Assembly (NCBI RefSeq): GCF_004123905.1
Contig: NZ_MZXW01000038.1
Location: 62,001 to 126,000 of the forward strand
Length of the DNA stretch: 64,000 bases
Direction of reading: 5' to 3'
Origin: Bradyrhizobium betae
GTDB lineage: Bacteria; Pseudomonadota; Alphaproteobacteria; Rhizobiales; Xanthobacteraceae
Every line of letters starts with the position of its first letter. Position 1 is the first letter of the stretch. Below are positions 33,159 to 42,260 of the stretch, in pieces. The translations under genes and the position numbers were made by a program. The notes below the pieces were generated by a model, which saw only the letters and a program-made list of their open reading frames with translations, did not search any database and was not told the DNA's origin.

Positions 33159-34568
33159 ATGCACGAGATCATCTGTCCCCACTGTGCCAAGGCCTTCAAG
33201 GTCGATGAATCCGGCTACGCCGATATTTTGAAGCAGGTCCGTGACGCCGATTTCGCAAAGCAACTGCACGAACGGCTGGAATTGGCTGAGCGCGATAAGC
33301 AGAGCGCTATCGAATTGGCCAAAGCCCAGGTCAGCGGCGATCTGCAAAAGACCGCGGCCGGAAAGGATGCCGAAATCCAGGAGTTGAAGTCCAAGCTGGA
33401 GGCGAGTGAAGTCTCTCAGAAGCAAGCTGTCACCGAAGCGCTCAGTGCCGTCGAGAAAGAGCGTGACACGCTCGCGAACGCGCTCGCGCAAGCGGAACGC
33501 GAGAAGAAGGCTGCCTCAGAGCTTGCTGAGGCGCTTCTGGCCAGCGAGCAGCACAAGATCACGGCGGCCAAGGAAAAAGAAATTCAGGAGCTGAAGGCTA
33601 AGCTCCACGCCGTCGAGCTGGAGAAGAAGCTCGCGGTGACCGAAGCCGTCGGTGCCATCGAAAAAGAGCGCGATGAGCTGAAGAACGGCATCAAGCAGGT
33701 CCAGCTTGAAAAGCAGCTCTCCGAGCAGTCGCTCAAGGACAAGTACGAAACCCAGATTAAGGATCGTGATGACGCGATCGAACGCCTCAAGGATATGAAG
33801 GCCCGTCTCTCGACCAAGATGGTGGGTGAGACCCTTGAACAGCACTGCGAGACCGAGTTCAACCGCGTGCGCTCGATGGCGTTTCCGCGGGCGTATTTCG
33901 AGAAAGACAACGACGCGCGGACCGGCAGCAAGGGCGATTACATCTTCCGCGATGCGGACGAAGCCGGCACCGAGCTCATCTCGATCATGTTCGAGATGAA
34001 GAACGAGAGCGACAAAACCGCGACGAAGAGCAAAAACGAGGATTTCCTCAAGGAGCTCGACCGCGATCGCACCGAGAAGGCCTGCGAGTACGCGATCCTG
34101 GTCTCATTGCTTGAACCGGATAATGAACTCTACAATACCGACATCGTCGACGTCTTTCACCGCTATCCGAAGATGTATGTCATCCGGCCGCAGTTCTTCC
34201 TGCCGATGATCACGCTGCTGCGGAATGCCTCTCTCAACTCCCTGAAGTACCGGACCGAGCTGGCGCTGGTTAAGGCGCAGAATATCGACATCACCCAGTT
34301 CGAAAACCAGCTGGAAACGTTCAAGAACGGATTCTTGAAGAACACTGATCTCGCTTCCAGGCACTTCCACACCGCAATCGCGGAGATCGATAAGTCCATC
34401 GATCACCTGCAGAAGACCAAGGATGCCTTGATCGGGGCTGACCGCAACCTGCGCCTTGCGAATGACAAGGCGCAGGACGTGACGATCAAGAAGCTGACCC
34501 GGGGCAACCCAACGATGGCGGCGAAATTTGCGGAGCTTAAGAACCTGCCCGCAGAAGCGGCTGAATAA
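33159..34568 (+). CDS. DUF2130 protein (coiled coil + RmuC-like nuclease fold)
   Basis: 469 residues. Residues 1-25 carry CPHCAKAF, a zinc-ribbon-like start. Residues ~25-220 are a long charged coiled coil rich in Ala/Glu/Lys heptads. The C-terminal DUF2130 domain (~225-430) has GETLEQHCETEFNRVRSMAFP, KGDYIFRDAD and IMFEMKNE, a D...E-x-K set consistent with a PD-(D/E)xK fold as in RmuC-type proteins. An upstream LexA box suggests induction by DNA damage. Role probably in DNA repair or defence; exact reaction unknown. Confidence 0.85.
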   Translation: MHEIICPHCAKAFKVDESGYADILKQVRDADFAKQLHERLELAERDKQSAIELAKAQVSGDLQKTAAGKDAEIQELKSKLEASEVSQKQAVTEALSAVEKERDTLANALAQAEREKKAASELAEALLASEQHKITAAKEKEIQELKAKLHAVELEKKLAVTEAVGAIEKERDELKNGIKQVQLEKQLSEQSLKDKYETQIKDRDDAIERLKDMKARLSTKMVGETLEQHCETEFNRVRSMAFPRAYFEKDNDARTGSKGDYIFRDADEAGTELISIMFEMKNESDKTATKSKNEDFLKELDRDRTEKACEYAILVSLLEPDNELYNTDIVDVFHRYPKMYVIRPQFFLPMITLLRNASLNSLKYRTELALVKAQNIDITQFENQLETFKNGFLKNTDLASRHFHTAIAEIDKSIDHLQKTKDALIGADRNLRLANDKAQDVTIKKLTRGNPTMAAKFAELKNLPAEAAE

Positions 34569-34617
34569 GGCGACTTCCTCTGCTGGTCACGAAGAGGCCA
34601 GGTCGGCGGCGTGAAAT

Positions 34618-34672
34618 CGTGCAATCGCATTCACGATTTTAAGATTCATCCCTGAAGGGACGCGCTTAGCCG
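34618..34672 (+). repeat. Direct repeat downstream of the 1260-residue gene (copy 1)
   Basis: Begins CGTGCAATCGCAT, then ACGATTTTAAG, then TTCATCC and CGCTTA(G)CCG. It aligns with 38665-38717 over about 50 nt with a few differences and one short indel. Copy 1 also contains a perfect 8-bp inverted repeat AAATCGTG/CACGATTT. The two copies lie on either side of the large minus-strand gene. Confidence 0.55.
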
Positions 34673-34789
34673 CCAGGACTTGTTCAGGCTGCACGGCAGT
34701 TGATTTCAGAGCTTAAAGAGCCCGCTTAGTCTTTCGAATACCTGGTAGCCGTTGCGGGAGGCGATTCGAGCAATCGAGTCCCATGCCGC

Positions 34790-37700
34790 TTACCAACCGT
34801 CCGTCCACGGGACGTTCTGGATCCTGTCAAGCATAACGACTGTCGAATCCTTCGAGTATTCACCTGCAAGCTGCTGCATAGGCTGAGGGGAGTTCACGAT
34901 CATCACGCCATGGACGGTCGGCTCCGTGTCTAACCCAAGCCGCTTGGCCAATTGAGTAGTATGTCGACGAATGTAGTCAACGCGCTGAAGGTGCCGAAGC
35001 AATTTGTCCGGTTTTCCATTCTTCATAACCTGACCGCGATATTCTGACACTCGGCTGGCCGCTTCACCCAAGGTGCGGCACATCTTGAGGTCCTTGGCTT
35101 CGCAGACCCAGACGCGCGTTCCTCCCGCCACGACTAGCACGTCGATATCGCCTAACCTCTTCAATTCATCCGTTGCCTTCTGATTCAGGCAAGCTGAAGG
35201 TTTGACGGAGGAAGTGGCCGTATATCCCAGAGACGAGATCTGCTGGGCCAGGGCTTCGTTGAACTCGATTCCGAGCCTTGCACCTGTGGTGCCCGAATAC
35301 GCCCTCATTTCAGGGCTGGTCCAAAACTCGTTTTGCAGAAGGCCGTGGGCCGCTCCGCTAACATTGTGCGCGAGTGCCCGCTCTATCAATCCCGGCGCCA
35401 CCGCCAAGAGCGGATCGGGGTCGCTGGACAGCGAGACGATCGGGCGTCCGATCAAGGAAAAGCGGCGGTCGAACTTGGAGAGATCGAAATCCCTCGGCGT
35501 GCAGCCGCTTGGGATCTCGCGCCAATTCGCGCGGTAGGGGAGAATGAGGCGATCAATGAGCGGTTCGAAATCGAGACCCGACAGGGCGTCAAACTGTCGA
35601 AGCGCCGTCACGAACTCCAACCTCCTCAGGATCATGACGCCTTGGCCCTTTTGCCGTGCCAGTGTAGCCGTGACCGCTGCCAGCTCCCGAAACGTCTCAA
35701 CGGGGACGCGGTATTCGGCCTGGAGGGCCGGTATGAAGTCAGCATCCGGGTCCTTTCCCGGACGCTCTGGTTCGAACCGCCGGACATACTCGTCGCTCGA
35801 TGCGGAACGTTCGCGCGCATGACGCAATTCGGCGTTACGTGCAATTGCGGCTTCGTGGAAGTCGTGTTGAAACAGCATGTCGCCGGTCGGGCTTATATGG
35901 ATCGCAGGCTCGATCCGGTCGGCAAGGAAGGCAGGATAGTTGTCGGCGGTCTGGAAGACTTGGAGCGCCCGCGCCTGCAATTCCTCGATATCCATTGTTC
36001 CGGCGGGCCTACCGCCTTCCGGTCGTGCTTCAACAGCCGCAATTTCGACCAGCATAGAATTGGCGCGCAACACACCATTTGCCGCCATCACGTGATCCAG
36101 GCTCAATTCGAAATCGCGCTCCACGCCATGGATGGCCCTGAGGGCTCTGGCGGAACGACGCCAGTGTCCTTCTTCGGCCATCGCAGATTGAAGGCCATCA
36201 AGCAGAGACACAATGAGGGGCTGCCTATCGTAGGTGCCAACATCGGCCAGTAATCGCGCCTGACAATCATCCACCACCTGACGAATCAGAGATAGGCATT
36301 GCTCCTTCCCCTCAATGCGCACGCCCTCGCTGCGAGGATGCACCCGCCAGGTGGAGCCACATTTTGCCAAAGCAGCGGCCGAAGTTGGAATTTTGGAGAA
36401 GCTCGATAGGAGCCCGGCAGAAACGAGGTAATCGATCGGCCGTTGCACAAGGAAGGCGTGGCGGTGTCGAAAATCGGTGGACCCCACCGAAGCCAAGACG
36501 AGTTGCTGAATATCCTCGGGCGATCGCTCGATTCCGAAAATCCCGCATGCGCCGCGTAAGAGGCTTACTGCCATTGCGCGTTCTGCGTAGTTATCGGCGC
36601 GGTAGAATCCGGCGAACCATTTTGGCTTCAAATGGATGGAGACGTTTTTTCGGGACGAATCGGCCGCTACGATCAGCGCATCATCAATTTCGCGGTCGGA
36701 TGGAGCAGGGTTCGTCCGGAAATCGTAACCCTCCGGAAATCCATCGGCGGTGACATCGAAGCCGATGGTATCGACGATGTCCCTGACTTTCACAGTGGCA
36801 AGGAACTTTGGCAGGACTTGGCCAGCCCAGATGAGGACCGTCCGCCACGTTTCGAATGCGTCGCGATTTACCTGATCATCGGCGGCTCGAAGCCTTATCC
36901 ACCACTTGGAGCCCTGATCGGCAACCACACCCGCCAAGACTGCCCGCTGAGCATCATCCAAAGAACCGTAGACGTGCTGAAGAGCCTGATACTGCTCTCC
37001 CCTCTCCAGGCGGGCGACCATGTGCCAGCGACCTTGCTCGTCCTGCACGACCCGCCTGCCGAAAGCGTTTAACGCCTCCTTCCTGGCATCCAGCAGGAGA
37101 TTGGTGTCGAAATTGATCGAAAGAGGAGGGGCTGCGTCGATCTCGTGTGGAGGAACCAACGCATGATCGGACGTTCGCCACCAATTGAAAAGGTTCAAGA
37201 GCCCGTTCGTGGCAAAGAAGTGAAAGCCCTGTTCACCGACGAGCGAGACTTGTTTCTGTAATCGCCAGATATCGCTGAGTTTTCCATCCTCGCAGATGGT
37301 GATAGTCGACATATCGGCGGGCTCGACCGCGGTGAATGTCCAGTCAGCAAGCTCGTTTTCGGATAAATATTCGAAGCTGCGGCCTGCGCCCCATCCACCG
37401 CATAGCCAGAGAGTCATTCCCTCGGCAAAATTGGGATTTGCTGCCGCCTTGGCTCTGGCACTCTGCATCGAGCCGATGATGGTATCCACCAGCTGCTGGC
37501 TGCTGGGCGTGCTTGAGCCAAAGGCTCGACCAGGCCAACTCGCGAAGCCGTCGACGGAGAGGATCACATGCAGGAAGCGTCCTGCGGAAAGTTCAACCAG
37601 CGTCTCACTGTAAAGCTGGTCATCGCACAGGCTTGCGCGAGCTGTTGGTATGGGACGAAAGCCGCTGTGACTGAGCAGTCTCGCGTTGGCCTCAAGCAAC

Positions 37701-38572
37701 TTCAAGTGCAAGAACGAGCCCAGGTCATACGTCACAGCCGTGCTAATTAGAATCGCACGGACGGCTGTGGAGATATTGGCCGGGGCGCCAACGATCAGCC
37801 CATTTCTTACTTTGAAAAGAGGTCTGAACTCCAAAGGCGAGGAACCTGGCTCTGTTGGACCGACCATGGGCCAATAGGAAGGTGCTAAGAAAAAGGGCTC
37901 CAAATCTTCAGCTGAGATTCCAAGTTTGTGCAATTCTGCGTCGGTAAATCGCACCCGCGCTGCCAACGTTGCAAGCCGGGTATCAGATGGCACTGCGATA
38001 TCGCCGTTCGGACACCCCGCACCGATCGTACCGGCCTCTATTCCGGCGCGGCGGACCAACTCTGTGCTCAACTTCAGAAGCGCAAAAGCGTGGCGCAATG
38101 ACTTTGCTTTAGGTTCGCCGTTGGGCAGCCGGCGAAACGCATCCAGAATCATCTCCGTATGGATTGACGCCTTTTCCCATCCTCCTGAAAAAAGGAGGAA
38201 TTCGCCTTCCCGGGTTAACAGCAACTCCACGAAGAAGTCTTCGATCGGATCTTCAAGCCTAGCAACTCGCGCCTGGGTGAGCTGAGAATTTAACAGTTCG
38301 GCAAGATCGCTCTGCCTCGGTCTCCGCGATCCACGAGCCGAGGAGAGGACAATACGAAGGGCATAGTCGAATCGAACCTGGTGAGCCTGAAAACGTGAAT
38401 CGGTGGCCAAGCCAGCAATGATAGCAACGGCCTTTAGCGTATCTAGGCCCGGCACCAAATCCATCATGTGGGGCGCCAGCGCCAGCGCCTCGTCGGGCGT
38501 GCCTGGCGGTGCCATTCGCGCCAGCAGCTCTTCGATGTTCGGAAATTCTGGTGGAATGTCGGAATCGCTCAT
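34790..38572 (-). CDS. 1260-residue protein with PD-(D/E)xK-like C-terminal nuclease motif
   Basis: No family was recognised for the first ~1100 residues, which are helical and well-composed. Near the C-terminus, KRLGDIDVLVVAGGTRVWVCEAKDLKM (Asp at ~1142-1144, then Glu1158-x-Lys1160) is a D-x-D...E-x-K nuclease-like motif, followed by helix-rich DNA-contact-like sequence ending ...VHGVMIVN...VVMLDRIQNVPW. Very large single proteins with a nuclease tip are common as defence effectors, so this is a candidate of that kind. A pair of direct repeats brackets it, and a small membrane-anchored gene lies upstream. Complete, no frameshift seen. Confidence 0.7.
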   Translation of the reverse strand: MSDSDIPPEFPNIEELLARMAPPGTPDEALALAPHMMDLVPGLDTLKAVAIIAGLATDSRFQAHQVRFDYALRIVLSSARGSRRPRQSDLAELLNSQLTQARVARLEDPIEDFFVELLLTREGEFLLFSGGWEKASIHTEMILDAFRRLPNGEPKAKSLRHAFALLKLSTELVRRAGIEAGTIGAGCPNGDIAVPSDTRLATLAARVRFTDAELHKLGISAEDLEPFFLAPSYWPMVGPTEPGSSPLEFRPLFKVRNGLIVGAPANISTAVRAILISTAVTYDLGSFLHLKLLEANARLLSHSGFRPIPTARASLCDDQLYSETLVELSAGRFLHVILSVDGFASWPGRAFGSSTPSSQQLVDTIIGSMQSARAKAAANPNFAEGMTLWLCGGWGAGRSFEYLSENELADWTFTAVEPADMSTITICEDGKLSDIWRLQKQVSLVGEQGFHFFATNGLLNLFNWWRTSDHALVPPHEIDAAPPLSINFDTNLLLDARKEALNAFGRRVVQDEQGRWHMVARLERGEQYQALQHVYGSLDDAQRAVLAGVVADQGSKWWIRLRAADDQVNRDAFETWRTVLIWAGQVLPKFLATVKVRDIVDTIGFDVTADGFPEGYDFRTNPAPSDREIDDALIVAADSSRKNVSIHLKPKWFAGFYRADNYAERAMAVSLLRGACGIFGIERSPEDIQQLVLASVGSTDFRHRHAFLVQRPIDYLVSAGLLSSFSKIPTSAAALAKCGSTWRVHPRSEGVRIEGKEQCLSLIRQVVDDCQARLLADVGTYDRQPLIVSLLDGLQSAMAEEGHWRRSARALRAIHGVERDFELSLDHVMAANGVLRANSMLVEIAAVEARPEGGRPAGTMDIEELQARALQVFQTADNYPAFLADRIEPAIHISPTGDMLFQHDFHEAAIARNAELRHARERSASSDEYVRRFEPERPGKDPDADFIPALQAEYRVPVETFRELAAVTATLARQKGQGVMILRRLEFVTALRQFDALSGLDFEPLIDRLILPYRANWREIPSGCTPRDFDLSKFDRRFSLIGRPIVSLSSDPDPLLAVAPGLIERALAHNVSGAAHGLLQNEFWTSPEMRAYSGTTGARLGIEFNEALAQQISSLGYTATSSVKPSACLNQKATDELKRLGDIDVLVVAGGTRVWVCEAKDLKMCRTLGEAASRVSEYRGQVMKNGKPDKLLRHLQRVDYIRRHTTQLAKRLGLDTEPTVHGVMIVNSPQPMQQLAGEYSKDSTVVMLDRIQNVPWTDGW

Positions 38573-38664
38573 CTGCTTAGAAGCCTACAGGGTCGGCGTT
38601 AGAGAGCAAGCTTTGCTGGTTTCTCGCCAACTAACTTTGATCACACTTGGGTCGACGACGAAGA

Positions 38665-38717
38665 CGTGCAATCGCATATACGATTTTAAGCTTCATCCGT
38701 CCCAGGAACGGCGCTTA
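38665..38717 (+). repeat. Direct repeat upstream of the 1260-residue gene (copy 2)
   Basis: CGTGCAATCGCAT then ACGATTTTAAG, CTTCATCCG, and CGCTTAACCG, matching 34618-34672 in the same orientation. It spans the 93-nt-upstream region of the large gene and reaches the stop codon (TAA, 38715-38717 on minus) of the small membrane-anchored gene. Confidence 0.55.
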
Positions 38718-39527
38718 ACCGAAGATGTGGCCAAGCCAAGCAAGGATTGCCGCGCCGGCAGCTGCCGCCAGAGTCGCAATCACGTTGTCTTTCACTTTCG
38801 CGACGTACTGCACAAGCAACGGCTTTAGAAGCTCAGCCAGGGCGGCGATGCGCACACGGGCGGCCTGCAACAGCCGCCTCGCGGCGGATACTTCCGCGAC
38901 GAACTGGTCTTTCTCCTCCGGTTCGCCCAGAAAGTCATTGGTCGACTTCAGGCCATGCTCAAGAGTGTCGAGCGCTTCTTCGGTCTCGCGATAGCCCGCA
39001 CTGTTATGGTCGATCCGGACAACGCGATCTGAAGCCGGAGCTTCGTCAGGGCTGTTCGAGTGGGTATTGGCGATACTTACGACCGAATCACTCTTAATCC
39101 GCTGGTCACCCGCCATGCCGTGCGCGAAATCATCCAGCACCCGATCACGCCGTTCCTGGAGGGCGATCTTGATGTTGTTCAGTTCGCGCGCCACCGTTGC
39201 TTCAGCTATGCCGGTGCCAGGACCACAGATCACTAGCTTGCCATAGATCAGCTCGACAAGCCGATTGGCGAAATAAGCGACCGCTTGCGAAGTCTCTCCG
39301 TCAACCGAATCCAGAAGGTTGAGGGCGAAGCTGGCGGCGCTGACGAACTCCTCATTGAGGATCCGCAGCGCCTCGGTCTTGAACCCGATCAACGTATGGC
39401 CGCTGGCGAGTCGTCCCACGGCCGCATTCTGCCGCATCAAAGTTTCGAAGGCGGCGGCGGCGTTGTCCGCTGCATCATAGGCGCGTTGATTGAGGCTCCG
39501 GCCTAGGTAGGCTCGTTTGTCCGTCAT
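38715..39527 (-). CDS. Hypothetical protein with C-terminal membrane anchor
   Basis: 270 residues from ATG 39527, chosen because GGGGGA stands upstream (an earlier frame start at 39572 lacks one). Mostly helical. Middle part charged and variable (HGMAGDQRIKSDSVVSIANTHSNSPDE). The C-terminus is a probable single-pass anchor: VKDNVIATLAAAAGAAILAWLGHIFG. It lies 142 bp upstream of the large gene on the same strand, so it is a candidate partner. Function unknown. Confidence 0.65.
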   Translation of the reverse strand: MTDKRAYLGRSLNQRAYDAADNAAAAFETLMRQNAAVGRLASGHTLIGFKTEALRILNEEFVSAASFALNLLDSVDGETSQAVAYFANRLVELIYGKLVICGPGTGIAEATVARELNNIKIALQERRDRVLDDFAHGMAGDQRIKSDSVVSIANTHSNSPDEAPASDRVVRIDHNSAGYRETEEALDTLEHGLKSTNDFLGEPEEKDQFVAEVSAARRLLQAARVRIAALAELLKPLLVQYVAKVKDNVIATLAAAAGAAILAWLGHIFG

Positions 39528-39600
39528 GCGTCCCCCAGAACTAGCAGCCTGCGCAGATCGGCGCCGCATCACATACGATCGTCACGATATGCATTTCGGA

Positions 39601-39903
39601 TCAGAGTCGCCAGATCAGCGTCAGCTCTGCGATGCCATTAATTGAGACCTCGGAGCGCTCGATGGCGTCCTTGTTGTAGACGATGACAGCCGGTTCGAGC
39701 GTGAACCCGAAGATTTCGTCCCGCCAAATGGCCCAGTCCGGCAGCCCGCGGGCTGTGATCGCGGCCTTCTAGACGTGTCCGTCATTGTCAAGCTTGACCT
39801 GGAGGTCCATCGCCGAGCTGATCAGAAGGTCCGCGGCGGGCTTGTCATCCGCTGCGGTCAGGGCCTCCTGATACAGCGGGACGGTCTCATAGAGGCGATA
39901 GCG
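39601..39903 (-). pseudogene. ABC transporter substrate-binding protein fragment
   Basis: Minus-strand reading gives RYRLYETVPLYQEAL...ADLLISSAMDLQVKLDNDGHV, then TAG (39769-39771), then KAAITARGLPDWAIWRDEIFGFTLEPAVIVYNK. The motif NSAMDLQVKL...LPDW-x-WR-x-E-x-FGFT-EPAV is typical of iron(III)/extracellular solute-binding proteins. The fragment lacks both ends and has an internal stop. An old, decayed gene. Confidence 0.65.
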
Positions 39904-39944
39904 TCGAGGAAGTAAGTTCGCGGAAGCTGGGTACGGTTAGGGCA

Positions 39945-40319
39945 GTGAACTTCCAGGTGACGGTTCTCAAGGTGCCGGTCAGCTATCCAGACCGCTTCGC
40001 CGCCATGGCGGACCTCAAGCGCGACACGGCTATCCTGGCGACCAGCGGACGGGACTAGGCCGATCGCACGAAGCGATTGGCGGCCCGCGTCCCCCACCTG
40101 GATATCTTCTCCCAACGTCTCATCGAGCGGATGAACGGCGGCTGGCGTATCGCCGACAAGGGACGCTCGGTTCTCGCGACCATGGAGCCACGTCCCATTG
40201 GCGCGGTCGAGGAGCCGACGCAGGCCACTCCATCACCGATGCCTTCAGTTCGGCGCAAGCGCGACCGAAAGCGCCGCCAACGGGAGACTCTACGGCGAAG
40301 ACAGGCGAGCGCGTCGTAA
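39945..40319 (+). pseudogene. Decayed copy 1 of a small bradyrhizobial protein
   Basis: From GTG 39945: VNFQVTVLKVPVSYPDRFAAMADLKRDTAILATSGRD, then TAG (40056-40058), then the frame continues ADRTKRLAARVPHLDIFSQRLIERMNGGWRIADKGRSVLATMEPRPIGAVEE and a basic tail. A paralogue at 54861-55284 has a stop at the same codon. The tryptophan codon expected there (GRD-W-A) is replaced. See the findings for why this repeats. Confidence 0.65.
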
Positions 40320-40555
40320 GGAAGGTCCGAAGCGTAACATATTGATTTTTATCAACTTTCTTGATTCGCATAACCTTCATTATGGAATATATTCCTAGCT
40401 TCGTGGCGGCTGACCTACCCTGCGATGCGGTCAAGCGCGTTGTCGAGGAGATCGACGCTTTTCGACGCTTTTCAATTTCCCCAGGCGACGATCGGCCGCC
40501 AGCTCCGTAATGGGCGCGTGATTGAAAGCCAGTTTATCAGTGTTGTTGAACTTCG

Positions 40556-40590
40556 AGTGGGCGAAGGGAATCGAACCCTCGTCATGCACA
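40556..40590 (-). other. Degenerate tRNA 3'-end-like sequence
   Basis: The reverse complement reads TGCATGACGAGGGTTCGATT then CCCTTCGCCCACT: a T-arm (GAGGG-TTCGATT-CCCTT) and acceptor strand like the 3' end of tRNA-Gly. The terminal CCA is CGA, and no cloverleaf forms with the upstream sequence. I take it as a possible old attachment-site remnant beside the tctA region, with low confidence. Confidence 0.35.
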
Positions 40591-40686
40591 CCTTCGGCAT
40601 ACGGTGCTTGTGGAAAGGCGGTCTTCGTACGGCTGATGTGCATTTGACATCATCGGGAGCGTCATCATGATTGAAAACGCAATCGA

Positions 40687-42252
40687 TTATTCTGTTGATG
40701 ATTGCCTAGGTACACGACTCACTTTGACCGGGCCGATTATCTGCGCCCTCGCCGGTCGCAACACTTGGCCTATGCCGGTGAACACCTTATCGATCACCGG
40801 CCAGAACAGCAGCGTAATGGCCAGCGTGGTGATCGCGCCGACCAGGCCGTTGGACCAGAATATGCCGACGCTGCCGCCGGAACCAATCATGGCCAGGCGG
40901 AACGCATCCTCGGCGCGGCTGCCGAGCACCAGCGCCAGCGTGAACGGCGCCAGCGGAATGCCGATCTTCTTGAAGACATAACCGGCGACGCCAAAGCCAA
41001 GCATCAGCCAGATGTCGAACATCGCGTTCTGGATCGCGTAGGCGCCGATCGCGCAGGACACCACGATCATCGGCGCCACCGCCGCGAATGGGACGCGCAG
41101 GATGGAGGCGAAGATCGGCACTGTCGTGAGCACCAGCACGAGGCCGACGACATTGCCGAGATACATCGAGGCAATCAGGCCCCAAACAAAGTCCTTGTGC
41201 TCGACGAACAGCAGCGGCCCCGGATTGAGGCCCCACACCATCAACCCGCCGAGCAGGATCGCCGCGGTGCCGGAGCCGGGAATGCCGAGCGCGAGCATCG
41301 GCAGCAGCGCCGCGGTGCCCGAGGCGTGTGCCGCAGTTTCCGGCGCGAATACGCCCTCGATGCGACCCTTGCCGAAGCTTTCCGGATCCTTGGAGAAGCG
41401 CTTCGCGAGGTTGTAGCCCATGAACGAAGCGGCGATCGCGCCGCCCGGCGTAATGCCGAGCCAGCAGCCGATGAAGGACGAGCGCAGCAGCGTCGCCCAG
41501 TATTTCGGAAGGTCCTTCCAGACACTCAGCACCACACGCAGGCTGATCTTGGCAGCGTGGCCTCGCAGCGCGAGGCGCTCTTCCATGGTGAGCAGGATTT
41601 CGCTTATGCCGAACAGGCCGATCACCGCGACGAGGAAGTTGATGCCGCGCAAAAGGTCGGTGGAGCCGAAGGTCATACGCAGCGTGCCAGACACGGTATC
41701 CATGCCAACGCCGGCGATCAGGAGGCCGAGCGCCATCGAGATGACCGTCTTGTGTTTGGCTTCGCGCCCGAGGCCGACGAAGGAGCAGAAGGTCAACAGA
41801 TAGACCGCGAAGAATTCCGGCGGACCGAATTTCAGTGCAAACGACGAAATGGTCGGGGACAGAAAGGTGATCAGGAGCACCGCCACCAGCGAGCCGATGA
41901 AAGACGAAGTGAATGCCGCGGTCAGCGCCTCGGCAGCCTTGCCCTGCTGTGCCATCGGATAGCCGTCGAAGGTGGTGGCCACCGACCAGGCTTCGCCGGG
42001 GATATTGAACAGGATCGAGGTGATGGCACCGCCGAACAGCGCGCCCCAATAGATGCAGGACAGCATCACGATGGCCGAGGTCGGATCCATTGCGAAGGTC
42101 AGCGGCAGCAGAATGGCGACGCCGTTCGGACCGCCGAGGCCCGGCAGCACGCCGACGAAAATCCCGAGCACCAGCCCGACCATCATGAGGAGAAGGATTT
42201 TCCAGGTCATCAGGACGGCAAAGCCGTGCAGCAGTAGACCGAAGGCTTCCAT
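40687..42252 (-). CDS. tctA: Tripartite tricarboxylate transporter large membrane subunit
   Basis: 521 residues with about 12 hydrophobic segments. Family signatures are present: VLGIFVGVLPGLGGPNGVAILLP and the second conserved repeat GCWLGITPGGAIAASFMGYNLAKRFSKDPESFGKGRIEGVFAPETAAHA. It forms the transport channel with TctB and receives substrate from periplasmic TctC. The gene is last in a minus-strand operon, 8 bp from tctB. Substrate is not readable; a carboxylate is implied. Confidence 0.92.
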   Translation of the reverse strand: MEAFGLLLHGFAVLMTWKILLLMMVGLVLGIFVGVLPGLGGPNGVAILLPLTFAMDPTSAIVMLSCIYWGALFGGAITSILFNIPGEAWSVATTFDGYPMAQQGKAAEALTAAFTSSFIGSLVAVLLITFLSPTISSFALKFGPPEFFAVYLLTFCSFVGLGREAKHKTVISMALGLLIAGVGMDTVSGTLRMTFGSTDLLRGINFLVAVIGLFGISEILLTMEERLALRGHAAKISLRVVLSVWKDLPKYWATLLRSSFIGCWLGITPGGAIAASFMGYNLAKRFSKDPESFGKGRIEGVFAPETAAHASGTAALLPMLALGIPGSGTAAILLGGLMVWGLNPGPLLFVEHKDFVWGLIASMYLGNVVGLVLVLTTVPIFASILRVPFAAVAPMIVVSCAIGAYAIQNAMFDIWLMLGFGVAGYVFKKIGIPLAPFTLALVLGSRAEDAFRLAMIGSGGSVGIFWSNGLVGAITTLAITLLFWPVIDKVFTGIGQVLRPARAQIIGPVKVSRVPRQSSTE

Positions 42253-42260
42253 GACGAGTC

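Noticed and set aside
34618..34672. Integron attC site
   Set aside because: The GCTTAAC-like core in copy 2 is altered in copy 1 and no matching GTTRRRY end was found; treated as a plain direct repeat.
40702..42237. 511-codon plus-strand open frame opposite tctA
   Set aside because: Antisense to TctA with its many hydrophobic segments; product is a His/Arg/Gln/Glu-rich shadow without a domain.
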